Origin: Candidatus Babelota bacterium
GTDB taxonomy: Bacteria > Babelota > Babeliae > Babelales > Babelaceae
Assembly: GCA_003174035.1 (NCBI GenBank)
Contig: PRDV01000040.1
Coordinates: forward strand, 1-18,280
DNA length: 18,280 nt
Reading direction: 5' to 3'
The notes under the pieces are model-generated. The model worked only from the letters and a program-made list of their open reading frames with translations, had not been told where the DNA came from and did not search any database. Of the stretch, positions 6,788-13,961 are shown in pieces. Made by a program: the position numbers and the translations under genes. Positions within the stretch are counted from its first letter, which is position 1. Each line of letters begins with the position of its first letter.

Positions 6788-7543
6788 ATGTTGATGCATG
6801 GTGATACGGATATCTCACTATTCTTTGGTGATGCGCAAACAGCGATTAGTCGTGATGAGATAACGCAAGTGGCTGTTGAAGCGTTAACTCACTCTCTGCG
6901 TCAAATACCAGGAATGGCAACGCTTGAGAATCTTATTATGCTTAAGCAGATTCATTCTGCACATGGCTATGTTGTTACCTCTGAAAGTGTGCATCAGCTT
7001 TCATCAGAGCGAGAAGAAGGGGATTTTTTAGTAACCGCTCTTCCAGGCTGTGGTATAGCCATACTCACTGCTGACTGCTTGCCTATTATTTTTTATGATA
7101 AGACTAACCGAGCTGTAGGCATTTGTCATGCTGGGTGGCGAGGTTCTTCTGCCGCGGTTGCTCTTAAAACAATTGAAGCAATGCAGGACGCCTTCGGGAC
7201 TCAGGTCAATAATCTTCAGATATTTTTTGGCCCCTCTGCGCGTGTCTGTTGTTACGAAGTCCAACCTGATTTTGAGAGTACTCTTGCAGCTGCTGCTTGT
7301 GGTGTCCCTCTTGAAAGGGTATTTTCCCGACGAGGAGACAAAATATTTTTCGACCTTCCCCTCTTTAATCAGCTACAGCTTGAATCATTGGGTATCAAAA
7401 AAGAAGCATTCAATCTTCAGTACAATCTTTGTACTATCGAAAATCCTGCTTTTTGCTCGGTAAGGCGCAACATGCAGTCTGAGCTGCGACAGTTGACGAT
7501 TGCTTTGCTCTGCTCGCCATCATGTGCCCGAGACGGATGTTAG
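6788..7543 (+). CDS. pgeF: YfiH/PgeF-family multicopper-like (laccase-domain) protein, purine nucleoside phosphorylase type
   Basis: Encodes 251 residues from the ATG at 6788. Family zinc ligands are seen as H56 (KQIHSAHG), C97 (TADCLPI) and H114 (CHAGWRG); the C-to-H spacing of 17 equals that of E. coli YfiH. GPSARVCCYEV and NLCT are further family motifs. Members were first called polyphenol oxidases. They are now described as purine nucleoside phosphorylase/adenosine deaminase enzymes (FAMIN-like) or as PgeF, which helps remove misincorporated residues from peptidoglycan. A link to the wall fits its position behind ftsZ. The frame is open upstream to an ATG at 6740, but those 16 extra codons only re-read the FtsZ C-terminal peptide in another frame, so the later start (M17 or M19 of that frame) is preferred. 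It probably belongs to the fts transcript. Confidence 0.87.
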   Translation: MLMHGDTDISLFFGDAQTAISRDEITQVAVEALTHSLRQIPGMATLENLIMLKQIHSAHGYVVTSESVHQLSSEREEGDFLVTALPGCGIAILTADCLPIIFYDKTNRAVGICHAGWRGSSAAVALKTIEAMQDAFGTQVNNLQIFFGPSARVCCYEVQPDFESTLAAAACGVPLERVFSRRGDKIFFDLPLFNQLQLESLGIKKEAFNLQYNLCTIENPAFCSVRRNMQSELRQLTIALLCSPSCARDGC

Positions 7544-7570
7544 GTATTTTCCCTGCCATCATCAAAAGCA

Positions 7571-7599
7571 TTTATTTACGTGTAAAAAAAGTGTATACT
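7571..7599 (+). promoter_or_regulatory. Putative secA promoter
   Basis: A -10 box TATACT (7594-7599) has a weak TTTATT (7571-7576) 17 bases upstream. It lies in the 95-base gap between pgeF and secA, about 40 bases before the secA start, so secA can be transcribed apart from the division genes. Confidence 0.4.
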
Positions 7600-7638
7600 T
7601 CCCTGTATTGATAGCGTAGAGAACGATAAGGATGTAAT

Positions 7639-10194
7639 ATGTTAGCAACTTTACTTGCAAAACTTTTTGGTACCAACAATGCTCGACAGCTTAAAAGGCT
7701 GCAACCTATTGTTGAACAGGTTAATGCATTAGAACCGCGAATAAAAGAACTTTCTGATGATCAGCTTGCACTCAAGACGAATGAATTTAAAGAACAACTT
7801 TCTCAGGGAAAATCGTTAGATGCTCTACTGCCTGAAGCTTTTGCCGTGGTTCGCGAAACGGCATGGCGAAAAATTGGGCAACGTCATTTTGATGTACAGC
7901 TTATCGGTGGAGCGGTATTACATGAGGGTAAGATTTCAGAAATGAAAACGGGGGAAGGTAAAACGCTTACAGCGACTTTGCCTCTCTATTTAAATGCTTT
8001 GTTAGGCAAGGGGGCACATTTAGTAACCGTGAATGATTATTTGGCACGACGTGATGCTGAATGGATGACTCCTGTATTTAATCATCTTGGCATGTCAGTG
8101 GGGGTTATTCAGAATTCCCTTTCAGATGCAGAACGCAAGAAGGTCTATGCAAGCGATATAGTCTATGCCACAAATAACGAGCTAGGCTTTGATTATTTGC
8201 GTGATAATATGAAATTCCGTTTATCTGATTATGTGCAGCGTGATTTACACTATGCTATCGTTGACGAAGTAGACTCAATTTTAATAGACGAAGCTCGTAC
8301 ACCACTTATTATTTCAGGTTCTGCTGATGAAAGCAGCAGGCTCTATGTAGATGCAAACCGTGCAATGTTTAATTTGGTTAAAGATACTGATTACGAAGTC
8401 GATGAAAAACAGCGCTCTGTGCAATTAACTGAAGCTGGAAATGACAAGATTGAAAAAACATTCAATGTTGAAAATCTTTATGCTCTCGAGAATGTGAAGC
8501 TTCTTCATCATGTAAATCAGGCACTGAAGGCTCATGCATTATTCAAACGTGATGTACATTATGTGGTGAAAGAAGACCAAGTATTGATTGTTGATGAATT
8601 TACCGGTCGTATTTTACCAGGTAGACGGTATAGTGATGGGCTTCATCAGGCAATAGAGGCAAAAGAAAATGTTAAGATAGAGCGAGAATCGCAAACATTA
8701 GCTTCTATTACGCTTCAAAATTATTTCAGGTTATATACCAAATTAGCGGGGATGACCGGTACTGCGCTCACCGAAGCGGAAGAGTTTCATAAGATTTACA
8801 AGCTTGATGTCATTAGTATTCCTACCAATAGGAATATGATTCGTCAGGATAAATCTGATCTCATCTTTTTAACTAAGAATGCAAAGTATAAAGCGATTGT
8901 TGAAGATGTAAAAGAGCGCCATACAAAAGGGCAACCGGTACTTATTGGTACCATTGCTATTGAAACTTCTGAATTGTTAAGTATGATTCTGAATGCTGCG
9001 GGTATCCCTCACGATGTATTAAATGCTAAAAATCATGCTCGTGAAGCAGATATTGTTGCCTATGCCGGAGAAAAAGGTAGAGTAACCATTGCAACCAACA
9101 TGGCCGGACGGGGTACTGATATTAAATTGACGCCTGAATCCGTTGAACAGGGTGGGTTATATATTTTAGGTACCGAGCGGCATGAAAGTAGACGTATTGA
9201 TAATCAGTTGCGAGGACGTTCAGGACGTCAAGGCGATCCAGGGGAGTCCCGTTTTTATATTTCACTTGAAGATGATCTTATTCGTATATTTGCAGGCGAT
9301 AGTATTAAAAAGAATATGCAGCGCATCGGTATGACCGAAGAAGAAACTATTGAATCCAATTTTATCTCAAAAACGATTGAGCGCTCGCAAGAAAAAGTTG
9401 AAAAGCATAACTTTGATATCAGGCGCAATTTGCTTGAATATGATGATGTACTCAATCAACAGCGTATGGTGGTCTATAAAATTCGTCGTGAGACGCTCGA
9501 GAGCGAAGAAAATATTACTGATCTTGTGCGGGATATGATAGCATCGACTGTTCAAAACGTTGTCGCTTATACCAATCCGGGTAGATCGGTTACCCCTGAA
9601 TCTGTTAAAGAAGCATTGCAATTGCTGTCTCAGATGACATCGATTCCTCTGCAAGAGTTTGAAAAAGAGGGGCTTGAGCGTATTAGCAATAGCGAAATGC
9701 TGCAGGTAGCACTCATTGATTTCTTAGCAGGCCGTTTTGAGGGTATGGTAGCGAGACTTCCTGAGGATAAGCAGCCGGTGCTAAAAGAAGCTGAGAAATG
9801 GGTTATTATGGAAACAATTGATGAATCCTGGAAGCAGCATATGCTTAATCTTGATCATTTAAAGGAGGGGATTAGCTTACGCAGCTGGGGTCAAAAGAAT
9901 CCGCTTATTGAGTATAAGCGTGAAGCATTTGCTATGTTTGAAGATATGATGCGGCAAGTGCGTACTGAAGTAGTCCATCATATCTTCCATCTCAATATTG
10001 AGCATTTTAATAGCCATGAGTTTGAACGTAAGCGTGAACGTGAATTTGAGGATATTAATCTCATGGGCCCAGAAGAACCAGAAGGTGATAAGGGCGATAT
10101 CAGCATTCAGCAAGCGGTTTCAGATAAGATTGGCCGTAATGTGGATTGTCCTTGTGGATCGGGCAAAAAATATAAAAAGTGCTGCGGTAAATAA
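7639..10194 (+). CDS. secA: Protein translocase ATPase SecA
   Basis: Encodes 851 residues, in the usual range for SecA. It is the ATP-driven motor that pushes unfolded preproteins through SecYEG and so serves the exported proteins encoded on both sides. Walker A is KTGEGKT (about 103-109). Walker B is the DEVD at 209-212 within VDEVDSILIDEARTP. The preprotein-binding region follows, then the second nucleotide-binding fold with NMAGRGTDIKL and LRGRSGRQGDPG. The scaffold and wing region contains WKQHMLNLDHLKEGI. The extreme C-terminus is a complete SEC-C zinc/SecB-binding motif, CPCGSGKKYKKCC, with cysteines at about 837, 839, 848 and 849. The ATG has an AAGGA ribosome site. The gene ends at a strong hairpin shared with the convergent coiled-coil gene. 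Confidence 0.98.
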   Translation: MLATLLAKLFGTNNARQLKRLQPIVEQVNALEPRIKELSDDQLALKTNEFKEQLSQGKSLDALLPEAFAVVRETAWRKIGQRHFDVQLIGGAVLHEGKISEMKTGEGKTLTATLPLYLNALLGKGAHLVTVNDYLARRDAEWMTPVFNHLGMSVGVIQNSLSDAERKKVYASDIVYATNNELGFDYLRDNMKFRLSDYVQRDLHYAIVDEVDSILIDEARTPLIISGSADESSRLYVDANRAMFNLVKDTDYEVDEKQRSVQLTEAGNDKIEKTFNVENLYALENVKLLHHVNQALKAHALFKRDVHYVVKEDQVLIVDEFTGRILPGRRYSDGLHQAIEAKENVKIERESQTLASITLQNYFRLYTKLAGMTGTALTEAEEFHKIYKLDVISIPTNRNMIRQDKSDLIFLTKNAKYKAIVEDVKERHTKGQPVLIGTIAIETSELLSMILNAAGIPHDVLNAKNHAREADIVAYAGEKGRVTIATNMAGRGTDIKLTPESVEQGGLYILGTERHESRRIDNQLRGRSGRQGDPGESRFYISLEDDLIRIFAGDSIKKNMQRIGMTEEETIESNFISKTIERSQEKVEKHNFDIRRNLLEYDDVLNQQRMVVYKIRRETLESEENITDLVRDMIASTVQNVVAYTNPGRSVTPESVKEALQLLSQMTSIPLQEFEKEGLERISNSEMLQVALIDFLAGRFEGMVARLPEDKQPVLKEAEKWVIMETIDESWKQHMLNLDHLKEGISLRSWGQKNPLIEYKREAFAMFEDMMRQVRTEVVHHIFHLNIEHFNSHEFERKREREFEDINLMGPEEPEGDKGDISIQQAVSDKIGRNVDCPCGSGKKYKKCCGK

Positions 10195-10211
10195 TTATTG
10201 TATTCAAAAGT

Positions 10212-10250
10212 GCCCAATGGTTGAAAATACATCAGCCATTGGGCTTTGTT
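10212..10250. terminator. Hairpin terminator between convergent secA and coiled-coil gene
   Basis: GCCCAATGGTTGA (10212-10224) pairs with TCAGCCATTGGGC (10232-10244), a 13-pair stem with one G-U pair and a 7-base loop, followed by TTTGTT. It sits 18 bases after the secA stop and 2 bases before the end of the minus-strand gene, so it may stop transcription from both sides. Confidence 0.75.
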
Positions 10251-10251
10251 A

Positions 10252-11802
10252 TTACTGCTTTATGCGAACGACGGGTTCAGCAGTTTCTTTTTTTTGGTTG
10301 AGTTCTTCCATAATTACCGCCCGCGCAGCTCGTTCGCGAGCTAACTGTGCCAATCGAGCATCTACGCTTTCATTCTGTTGAGCTTGTTGTCTGTGCTGAT
10401 CTGGCAAAATAAGAGGTGCGCGTTGAGGTAGTACTGGTTGCATGCTAGATGGTATTGGTGCAGGTCCTCGTGGCCCATCCAGTTCAGGTGCTACCTGTGC
10501 CGGGGCTGGCTGGACAGGTATTACTGGCTCTTGCTTAACGGGCTCGGGTAGTGTCGGTTTCTCGACTTTTACTTCTTGTTGTGCTCTTTTAAGCGCAGCT
10601 TCAGCTCTTTCTTTTCTGAGCTGTTCCGCCGACTCAGGAGCTTTGATATCTGCTACAGCTCCTTGTTGAGCGTTTTGTGCTTTTTGGGCATCTATTTCCT
10701 GTTGAATTTTAGCCTGTCTTGCTTGTTCTTCAATTCTTTTCTGTTGAGCATCTAATTGAATTTGACGGCGTTCTGCTGCTTGGGCTTCTTGTTGAACTTT
10801 GGCTTGGTGTGCCGCTTCTTGAGCATGTAACACTTCCGCATGCCGACGGGCAGCTTCCTGTGCTAATGTTTCTTCTTGTTGACGTTTTAATTCTTGAGCA
10901 CGCTGTGCTTCAGCTTGTTGGCGAGCTATTTCCTGAGCTCTTTGAACTTCGGCTGCGACGCGTGCATCTGCTTCGGCCTTTAGACTAGCCTCATCTTGTG
11001 CACGCTGTGCTTCAGCTTGGCGACGGGCAGCTTCTTGAGCTCGTTGCATTTCGGCTGCGGCGCGTGCATTAGCTTCAGCATTTAGGCGAGCCTGCTCTCG
11101 CGCTTGTCTTTGCATCTGCGCTTGACGCGCTCTTTCAGCCTCTTGTACGCGAGCAGCTTCTTGTGCTTCAAATACCTCTACAGCACGAATTGCCTCTGCA
11201 ACCTCACGTTCCTCATCTGCTTGTGCTGCTGCTAATCGAGGAACCGTTGCTTGAGCAGGTCGAGCTTCCTCGCGTACTTGTCGCTGCACTGGAGCTTGTT
11301 GGCGAGCCCTTTCTTGTAATTGGACCGCCTCTCGTGCGCGAGCAGCGTCTTGTGCTTTCAATTCTTCAACAGCACGCACTGCTGCTGCAATTTCTCGAGC
11401 CTCATCTTCGTCAGCTTTCCTTTGTGCAGCATCTGCACCAGGTTTAGCTTGTGGCTTAGGTTCGGCAGGACGCGGTGCCACTGCTGCGCGCATATCACCC
11501 AGGCCAAGCACTTCCTCTAAGTCAAGCTCATCTTCAGTTTTTGCGGGAACTTGGGAAGCTGATTGAGGCATTTGGGCTCGTAATTCCTGTATTGATTTAC
11601 CTAAAATAACTCTGATGGAATTTTTAGCAAGCTCAACATCAATATTCTGTCTGAAGCCATCATAAGCAGTCATCACTTCTTGTATGCCTACTTTTCCTTC
11701 CTTATGGTTTCGTAATAGAGCTTGGAATTCTTTTATGGTAATTCCGTGAAGCATCGGCACCGTGAATGCCGCTGATAAAAATAAAATGATATTTAGTTTC
11801 AT
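10252..11802 (-). CDS. Exported Ala/Gln/Glu/Arg-rich coiled-coil protein (paralog of 13962-15155)
   Basis: Encodes 516 residues from the ATG at 11800-11802, which has GAGGG six bases upstream and begins a clear signal peptide (MKLNIILFLSAAFTVPMLHG). The frame is open 44 codons further upstream, but that stretch has no signal character and contains the promoter. Residues about 21-78 form a small domain shared with the protein at 13962-15155; in the segment FRQNIDVELAKNSIRVILGK and the next 7 residues, 15 of 27 are identical. Then comes a long helical region, heptad-like and made of repeats of A, Q, E and R, including a tandem 34-residue unit. It is followed by a proline-rich stretch (about 400-465) and a final short helix. 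It resembles TolA-type periplasmic or secreted rods in composition only; the function is unknown. It converges on secA. Confidence 0.82.
   Translation of the reverse strand: MKLNIILFLSAAFTVPMLHGITIKEFQALLRNHKEGKVGIQEVMTAYDGFRQNIDVELAKNSIRVILGKSIQELRAQMPQSASQVPAKTEDELDLEEVLGLGDMRAAVAPRPAEPKPQAKPGADAAQRKADEDEAREIAAAVRAVEELKAQDAARAREAVQLQERARQQAPVQRQVREEARPAQATVPRLAAAQADEEREVAEAIRAVEVFEAQEAARVQEAERARQAQMQRQAREQARLNAEANARAAAEMQRAQEAARRQAEAQRAQDEASLKAEADARVAAEVQRAQEIARQQAEAQRAQELKRQQEETLAQEAARRHAEVLHAQEAAHQAKVQQEAQAAERRQIQLDAQQKRIEEQARQAKIQQEIDAQKAQNAQQGAVADIKAPESAEQLRKERAEAALKRAQQEVKVEKPTLPEPVKQEPVIPVQPAPAQVAPELDGPRGPAPIPSSMQPVLPQRAPLILPDQHRQQAQQNESVDARLAQLARERAARAVIMEELNQKKETAEPVVRIKQ
10888..11091 (-). 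repeat. Tandem 102-base (34-codon) repeat inside the coiled-coil gene
   Basis: Two adjacent units, 10990-11091 and 10888-10989, encode parallel segments: ARLNAEANARAAAEMQRAQE... and ASLKAEADARVAAEVQRAQE.... Both end RQAEAQRAQ or QQAEAQRAQ. A 20-base block CACGCTGTGCTTCAGCTTG with one flanking base is identical in both. A looser, longer duplication upstream pairs DEAREIAAAVRAVEELKAQ with DEEREVAEAIRAVEVFEAQ. The rod seems to have grown by duplication. Confidence 0.7.
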
Positions 11803-11839
11803 GTTTTCCCTCTTAATTGTTTCAATGTGTATATTGTTA

Positions 11840-11868
11840 ACTATAGCACTAATTGGATAAGGAGGCAA
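11840..11868 (-). promoter_or_regulatory. Promoter of the 10252-11802 coiled-coil gene
   Basis: On the minus strand, a -35 box TTGCCT (11863-11868) and a -10 box TATAGT (11840-11845) are 17 bases apart, with TGC just before the -10 (extended -10). It lies 38 bases before the chosen start at 11802 and inside the upstream open frame, which supports that start over the longer one. Confidence 0.6.
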
Positions 11869-12257
11869 ATGGGGGGAAGATGGTGGATTTTGTTGAGCGT
11901 TTAACTTGTTTACGGAAAATAGTCTCGCAAGCAACGAGATACATTTAATGTTCTTGGTTGGGGAATGTTGATTAAATATCTAAATTGCAAGAATGTTTAG
12001 TTGGCTTTCCTAATTGTCGCACAAGCTGTGCGATAATTAGGGGTTCTATAAATTATATGAGTAGATGAATATATTTACGTCAACATATGAGACTAGAATA
12101 GATTGCATCACGATAGCCAATTCTTAGATTTTTAGAATAATCGAATAATAAAATATATTGCTTTTATTTTTGGAACGAGTAGCCTATTAAGTACCTTATT
12201 GGGTAAAATCAAAAAAAGATTCTTCGGAATATAACCAGCAAGTTTTCATTCGTTAGG
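11869..12257. other. Long AT-rich intergenic stretch with one REP-like palindrome
   Basis: No gene is supported on either strand between the coiled-coil promoter and the higBA promoter. The only structure I see is the palindrome at 12009-12041. The rest is AT-rich with frequent stops, and may be worn-out DNA of an earlier insertion. Confidence 0.5.
12009..12041. repeat. REP-like palindrome, copy A
   Basis: Arms CCTAATTGTCGCACA (12009-12023) and TGTGCGATAATTAGG (12027-12041) flank the loop AGC. There is one mismatch, which would be a G-U pair in RNA. Two related copies lie downstream of higBA at 12999 and 13076. There is no T-run, so it is not a typical terminator. Confidence 0.75.
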
Positions 12258-12286
12258 TTGACTTATATATCAATATATCATATAAT
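12258..12286 (+). promoter_or_regulatory. higBA promoter with flanking direct repeat
   Basis: A -35 box TTGACT (12258-12263) and a consensus -10 box TATAAT (12281-12286) are 17 bases apart, 23 bases before higB. The spacer contains ATATATCAATATAT, a small palindrome. The 7-mer CGTTAGG occurs just before the -35 (12251-12257) and again just after the promoter (12295-12301). HigA-type antitoxins repress their own promoter, so the palindrome or the two 7-mers are candidate operator sites. Confidence 0.7.
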
Positions 12287-12309
12287 AATATAATCGTTAG
12301 GAAAATCAG

Positions 12310-12603
12310 ATGATTCGATCATTTGGCGATGGGGGAACCCAGGATATTTTTAATGGTATCAATTCTAAACGTGCGAGAAAAAAGTTGGATTTGGTATTGC
12401 ATGCAATTGCACGAAGAAAACTCGATATGATTAATTTTGCCCTTAGCATTGATGACCTAAGGGTTCCACCGGCCAATCATCTAGAGATACTTAAGGGTAG
12501 ATTGAAAAATTTCTATAGCATCAGGATTAACGATCAATATCGTATTGTTTTTTCTTGGGGTGAATTAGGAGCAGAAGAAGTTGAGATCATTGATTATCAC
12601 TAA
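12310..12603 (+). CDS. higB: HigB-family toxin (ribosome-dependent mRNA interferase)
   Basis: Encodes 97 residues, the family's usual length. HigB toxins belong to the RelE-like fold and cleave mRNA on the ribosome. The signature is clear: an N-terminal MIRSFGDGGTQDIFNG, then LRVPPANHLEILKGRLKN (about 50-67), then YSIRINDQYRIVFSW (69-83), ending in VEIIDYH. The key basic and aromatic residues (H57, R71, R78, and Y96-H97 at the end) are present, so the toxin looks intact. The toxin precedes the antitoxin, the usual higBA order, with a strong promoter 23 bases upstream. The surrounding non-coding DNA and REP-like palindromes suggest that the pair arrived as a mobile module. Confidence 0.93.
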   Translation: MIRSFGDGGTQDIFNGINSKRARKKLDLVLHAIARRKLDMINFALSIDDLRVPPANHLEILKGRLKNFYSIRINDQYRIVFSWGELGAEEVEIIDYH

Positions 12604-12616
12604 GTGAGGATATAAC

Positions 12617-12943
12617 ATGCTTCCATTAAAACGAGTACCTACGCATCCTGGGGAGATCTTGCAAGAAGAGTTTATGAAACCGTTGAATTTGTCGCAAGAA
12701 CAATTAGCAAAACATTTGGGAGGGACTTGGACGCAATCTAAGATAAGCGAGATTATCAATAAAAAGAGAAGAATTACTGAATCAATAGCTCTCGATTTTG
12801 CCGATGCATTTGGGACCTCGTCTGAATTTTGGATCAATATGCAATACGGCTATGATCTATGGCTTGCAAAGCAATCACATAAATCCATTGCTCGGCTACC
12901 CCAACTAAGCGGACTGGACCAGGTTTCGCTAAAAAAGAATTAA
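12617..12943 (+). CDS. higA: HigA-family antitoxin, XRE-type helix-turn-helix
   Basis: Encodes 108 residues. HPGEILQEEF near the N-terminus (10-19), an XRE helix-turn-helix (about 24-51: LSQEQLAKHLG and SKISEIINKKRRI) and FGTSSEFWINMQYGYDLW (65-82) are the standard HigA layout. HigA binds and neutralises HigB and represses the operon promoter. It starts 13 bases after the higB stop with a GAGGA ribosome site. No strong terminator follows; a short AGTCG/CGACT inverted repeat lies shortly after the stop. Confidence 0.94.
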   Translation: MLPLKRVPTHPGEILQEEFMKPLNLSQEQLAKHLGGTWTQSKISEIINKKRRITESIALDFADAFGTSSEFWINMQYGYDLWLAKQSHKSIARLPQLSGLDQVSLKKN

Positions 12944-12998
12944 AAAGTGTGAGTCGGAGCCTACGACTTTGCGAGTAACTTTTTACAACTGATGTTAA

Positions 12999-13025
12999 AA
13001 TTGTCGCTCAAGCTGCGCGACAATT
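12999..13025. repeat. REP-like palindrome, copy B
   Basis: AATTGTCGC (12999-13007) and GCGACAATT (13017-13025) pair around CTCAAGCTGC-type inner bases (loop AGC at 13011-13013, one inner mismatch). It continues TAGG, as in copy A. It lies 56 bases after higA. Confidence 0.7.
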
Positions 13026-13075
13026 AGGTAAGGTCTGTTTTAATTTGATTAGATGGGTAGATCTGTGACACGATC

Positions 13076-13102
13076 AATTGTCCCACAGCTTGTGGGACAA
13101 TT
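13076..13102. repeat. REP-like palindrome, copy C
   Basis: Perfect 12-base arms AATTGTCCCACA (13076-13087) and TGTGGGACAATT (13091-13102) flank the loop GCT. This loop is the reverse complement of the AGC loop in copies A and B. The paired GTC-CC/GG-GAC change relative to copy A keeps the stem intact, which suggests that the hairpin rather than the exact sequence is kept. Confidence 0.75.
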
Positions 13103-13198
13103 AGCAACGGCCGTTAATTTGTTATAGCGAATAGCGAAATATATTAATAATGAAACATGAGAATAAAGCATACGTATCCTGAAGAAAAAAAATTAGTT

Positions 13199-13753
13199 TT
13201 ATTGAGCCACATTGTTTAGCAGATTTTGCAGTTCATCGAGAGGATTCACAATAATGATTTCTTTCTTGTCGCTCATTTGCTCGAGGATAGTTAGAATATA
13301 CATCCTAAAACGGCGATTAAAATTCCATATCCAATTCAAAAATTCCAGAAATGATCTACTGAACAACCGTTGCTTGCAGCCGGCAGGGTTGCCTACTAAT
13401 ACCTTTCCATGATGGACTATAGCTCGTTTTAAGACATACCAGATGCACTTCTAGCGTGGTACATCTAGATAAATAATGAGATCAGCCTTTAGAGCGCGAT
13501 AGAAAAACGTTCTTACATAAGATCCTTCAATGATCCACGTGTCTGTATCACAAAGTTTATCATGCGCCTCGCTAAATAAATCAAAGTCAACACGCTGCCA
13601 ACCGGGCAACCAGTAATATTCGTCCAAATGATACAGGGGCAAGTTAAGCTCTTTTTTAAGCTTGAGGGCTAGCGTTATTTTACCAGATCCTGCACAATCG
13701 ACGATTGCTATCCGCTTATAGTGATTTATATTTCGAAGATCATGAACAGCCAT
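13199..13753 (-). pseudogene. Broken P-loop kinase (topology-modulation / adenylate-kinase-like) with in-frame stop
   Basis: The minus-strand frame from ATG 13751-13753 (GGGAG ribosome site) reads 100 residues, hits TAG at 13451-13453, then continues in the same frame for 83 more codons to TAA at 13199-13201. Together, about 184 positions give the full length and motif order of the FlaR/topology-modulation P-loop kinase family. The first part has HLDEYYWLPGW, WIIEGSYV and ADLIIYLDVPR; the part after the stop has CIWYVLKR, FLEFLNWIWNFNRR and ILEQMSDKKEIIIV. The P-loop is also damaged: the usual GxAGSGKS/T reads DCAGSGKI, with the first glycine now D19 and the serine now I26. Two kinds of damage argue for a dead gene rather than readthrough. 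A single G-to-A change in a TGG codon would create this TAG. Confidence 0.82.
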
Positions 13754-13789
13754 AGTACGCTCCCAAAAAAAGCTTTTGCTTGAGACGCG

Positions 13790-13816
13790 AAAGAGTGTCG
13801 CGTAGCGACACTCTTT
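13790..13816 (-). terminator. Perfect 12-base hairpin after the coiled-coil gene
   Basis: AAAGAGTGTCGC (13790-13801) and GCGACACTCTTT (13805-13816) pair fully around a 3-base loop. It lies just 19 bases after the TAA at 13836-13838, the stop that the upstream minus-strand gene would use without its premature stop. Spacing therefore supports 13836 as the original gene end. The T-run after the stem is short. Confidence 0.55.
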
Positions 13817-13961
13817 AACAGCAATTATCTTGTTTTTAGATTAATGTTTTATACGTCGCCAATAACTCTTTTTTGCTCGCTGATTTGCTTGTTTCAGGTG
13901 CTGAGGGTTGGGGTGCTTTTTGCATTGGTTTTTTCTCAGCTTGCGTTGGTGGAGTAGTTTT

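Noticed and set aside
7128..7463. 111-codon ORF inside pgeF in another frame
   Set aside because: It overlaps the family's zinc-ligand motifs in the true frame and shows no motif itself.
9367..9654. Antisense ORF within secA
   Set aside because: secA is intact and strongly recognised across this stretch; the antisense product has no recognisable features.
10442..11520. Several plus-strand ORFs opposite the other coiled-coil gene
   Set aside because: Low-complexity repeats on the minus strand leave the opposite frames open; no motifs or starts are convincing.
11803..11934. 44-codon N-terminal extension of the coiled-coil protein
   Set aside because: A good signal peptide with a ribosome site starts at 11802, and a promoter with TTGCCT and TATAGT lies inside the extension.
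12009..13102. CRISPR array
   Set aside because: Three palindromes with irregular spacing of about 1 kb and 50 bases, and a gene pair between them; no regular spacers.
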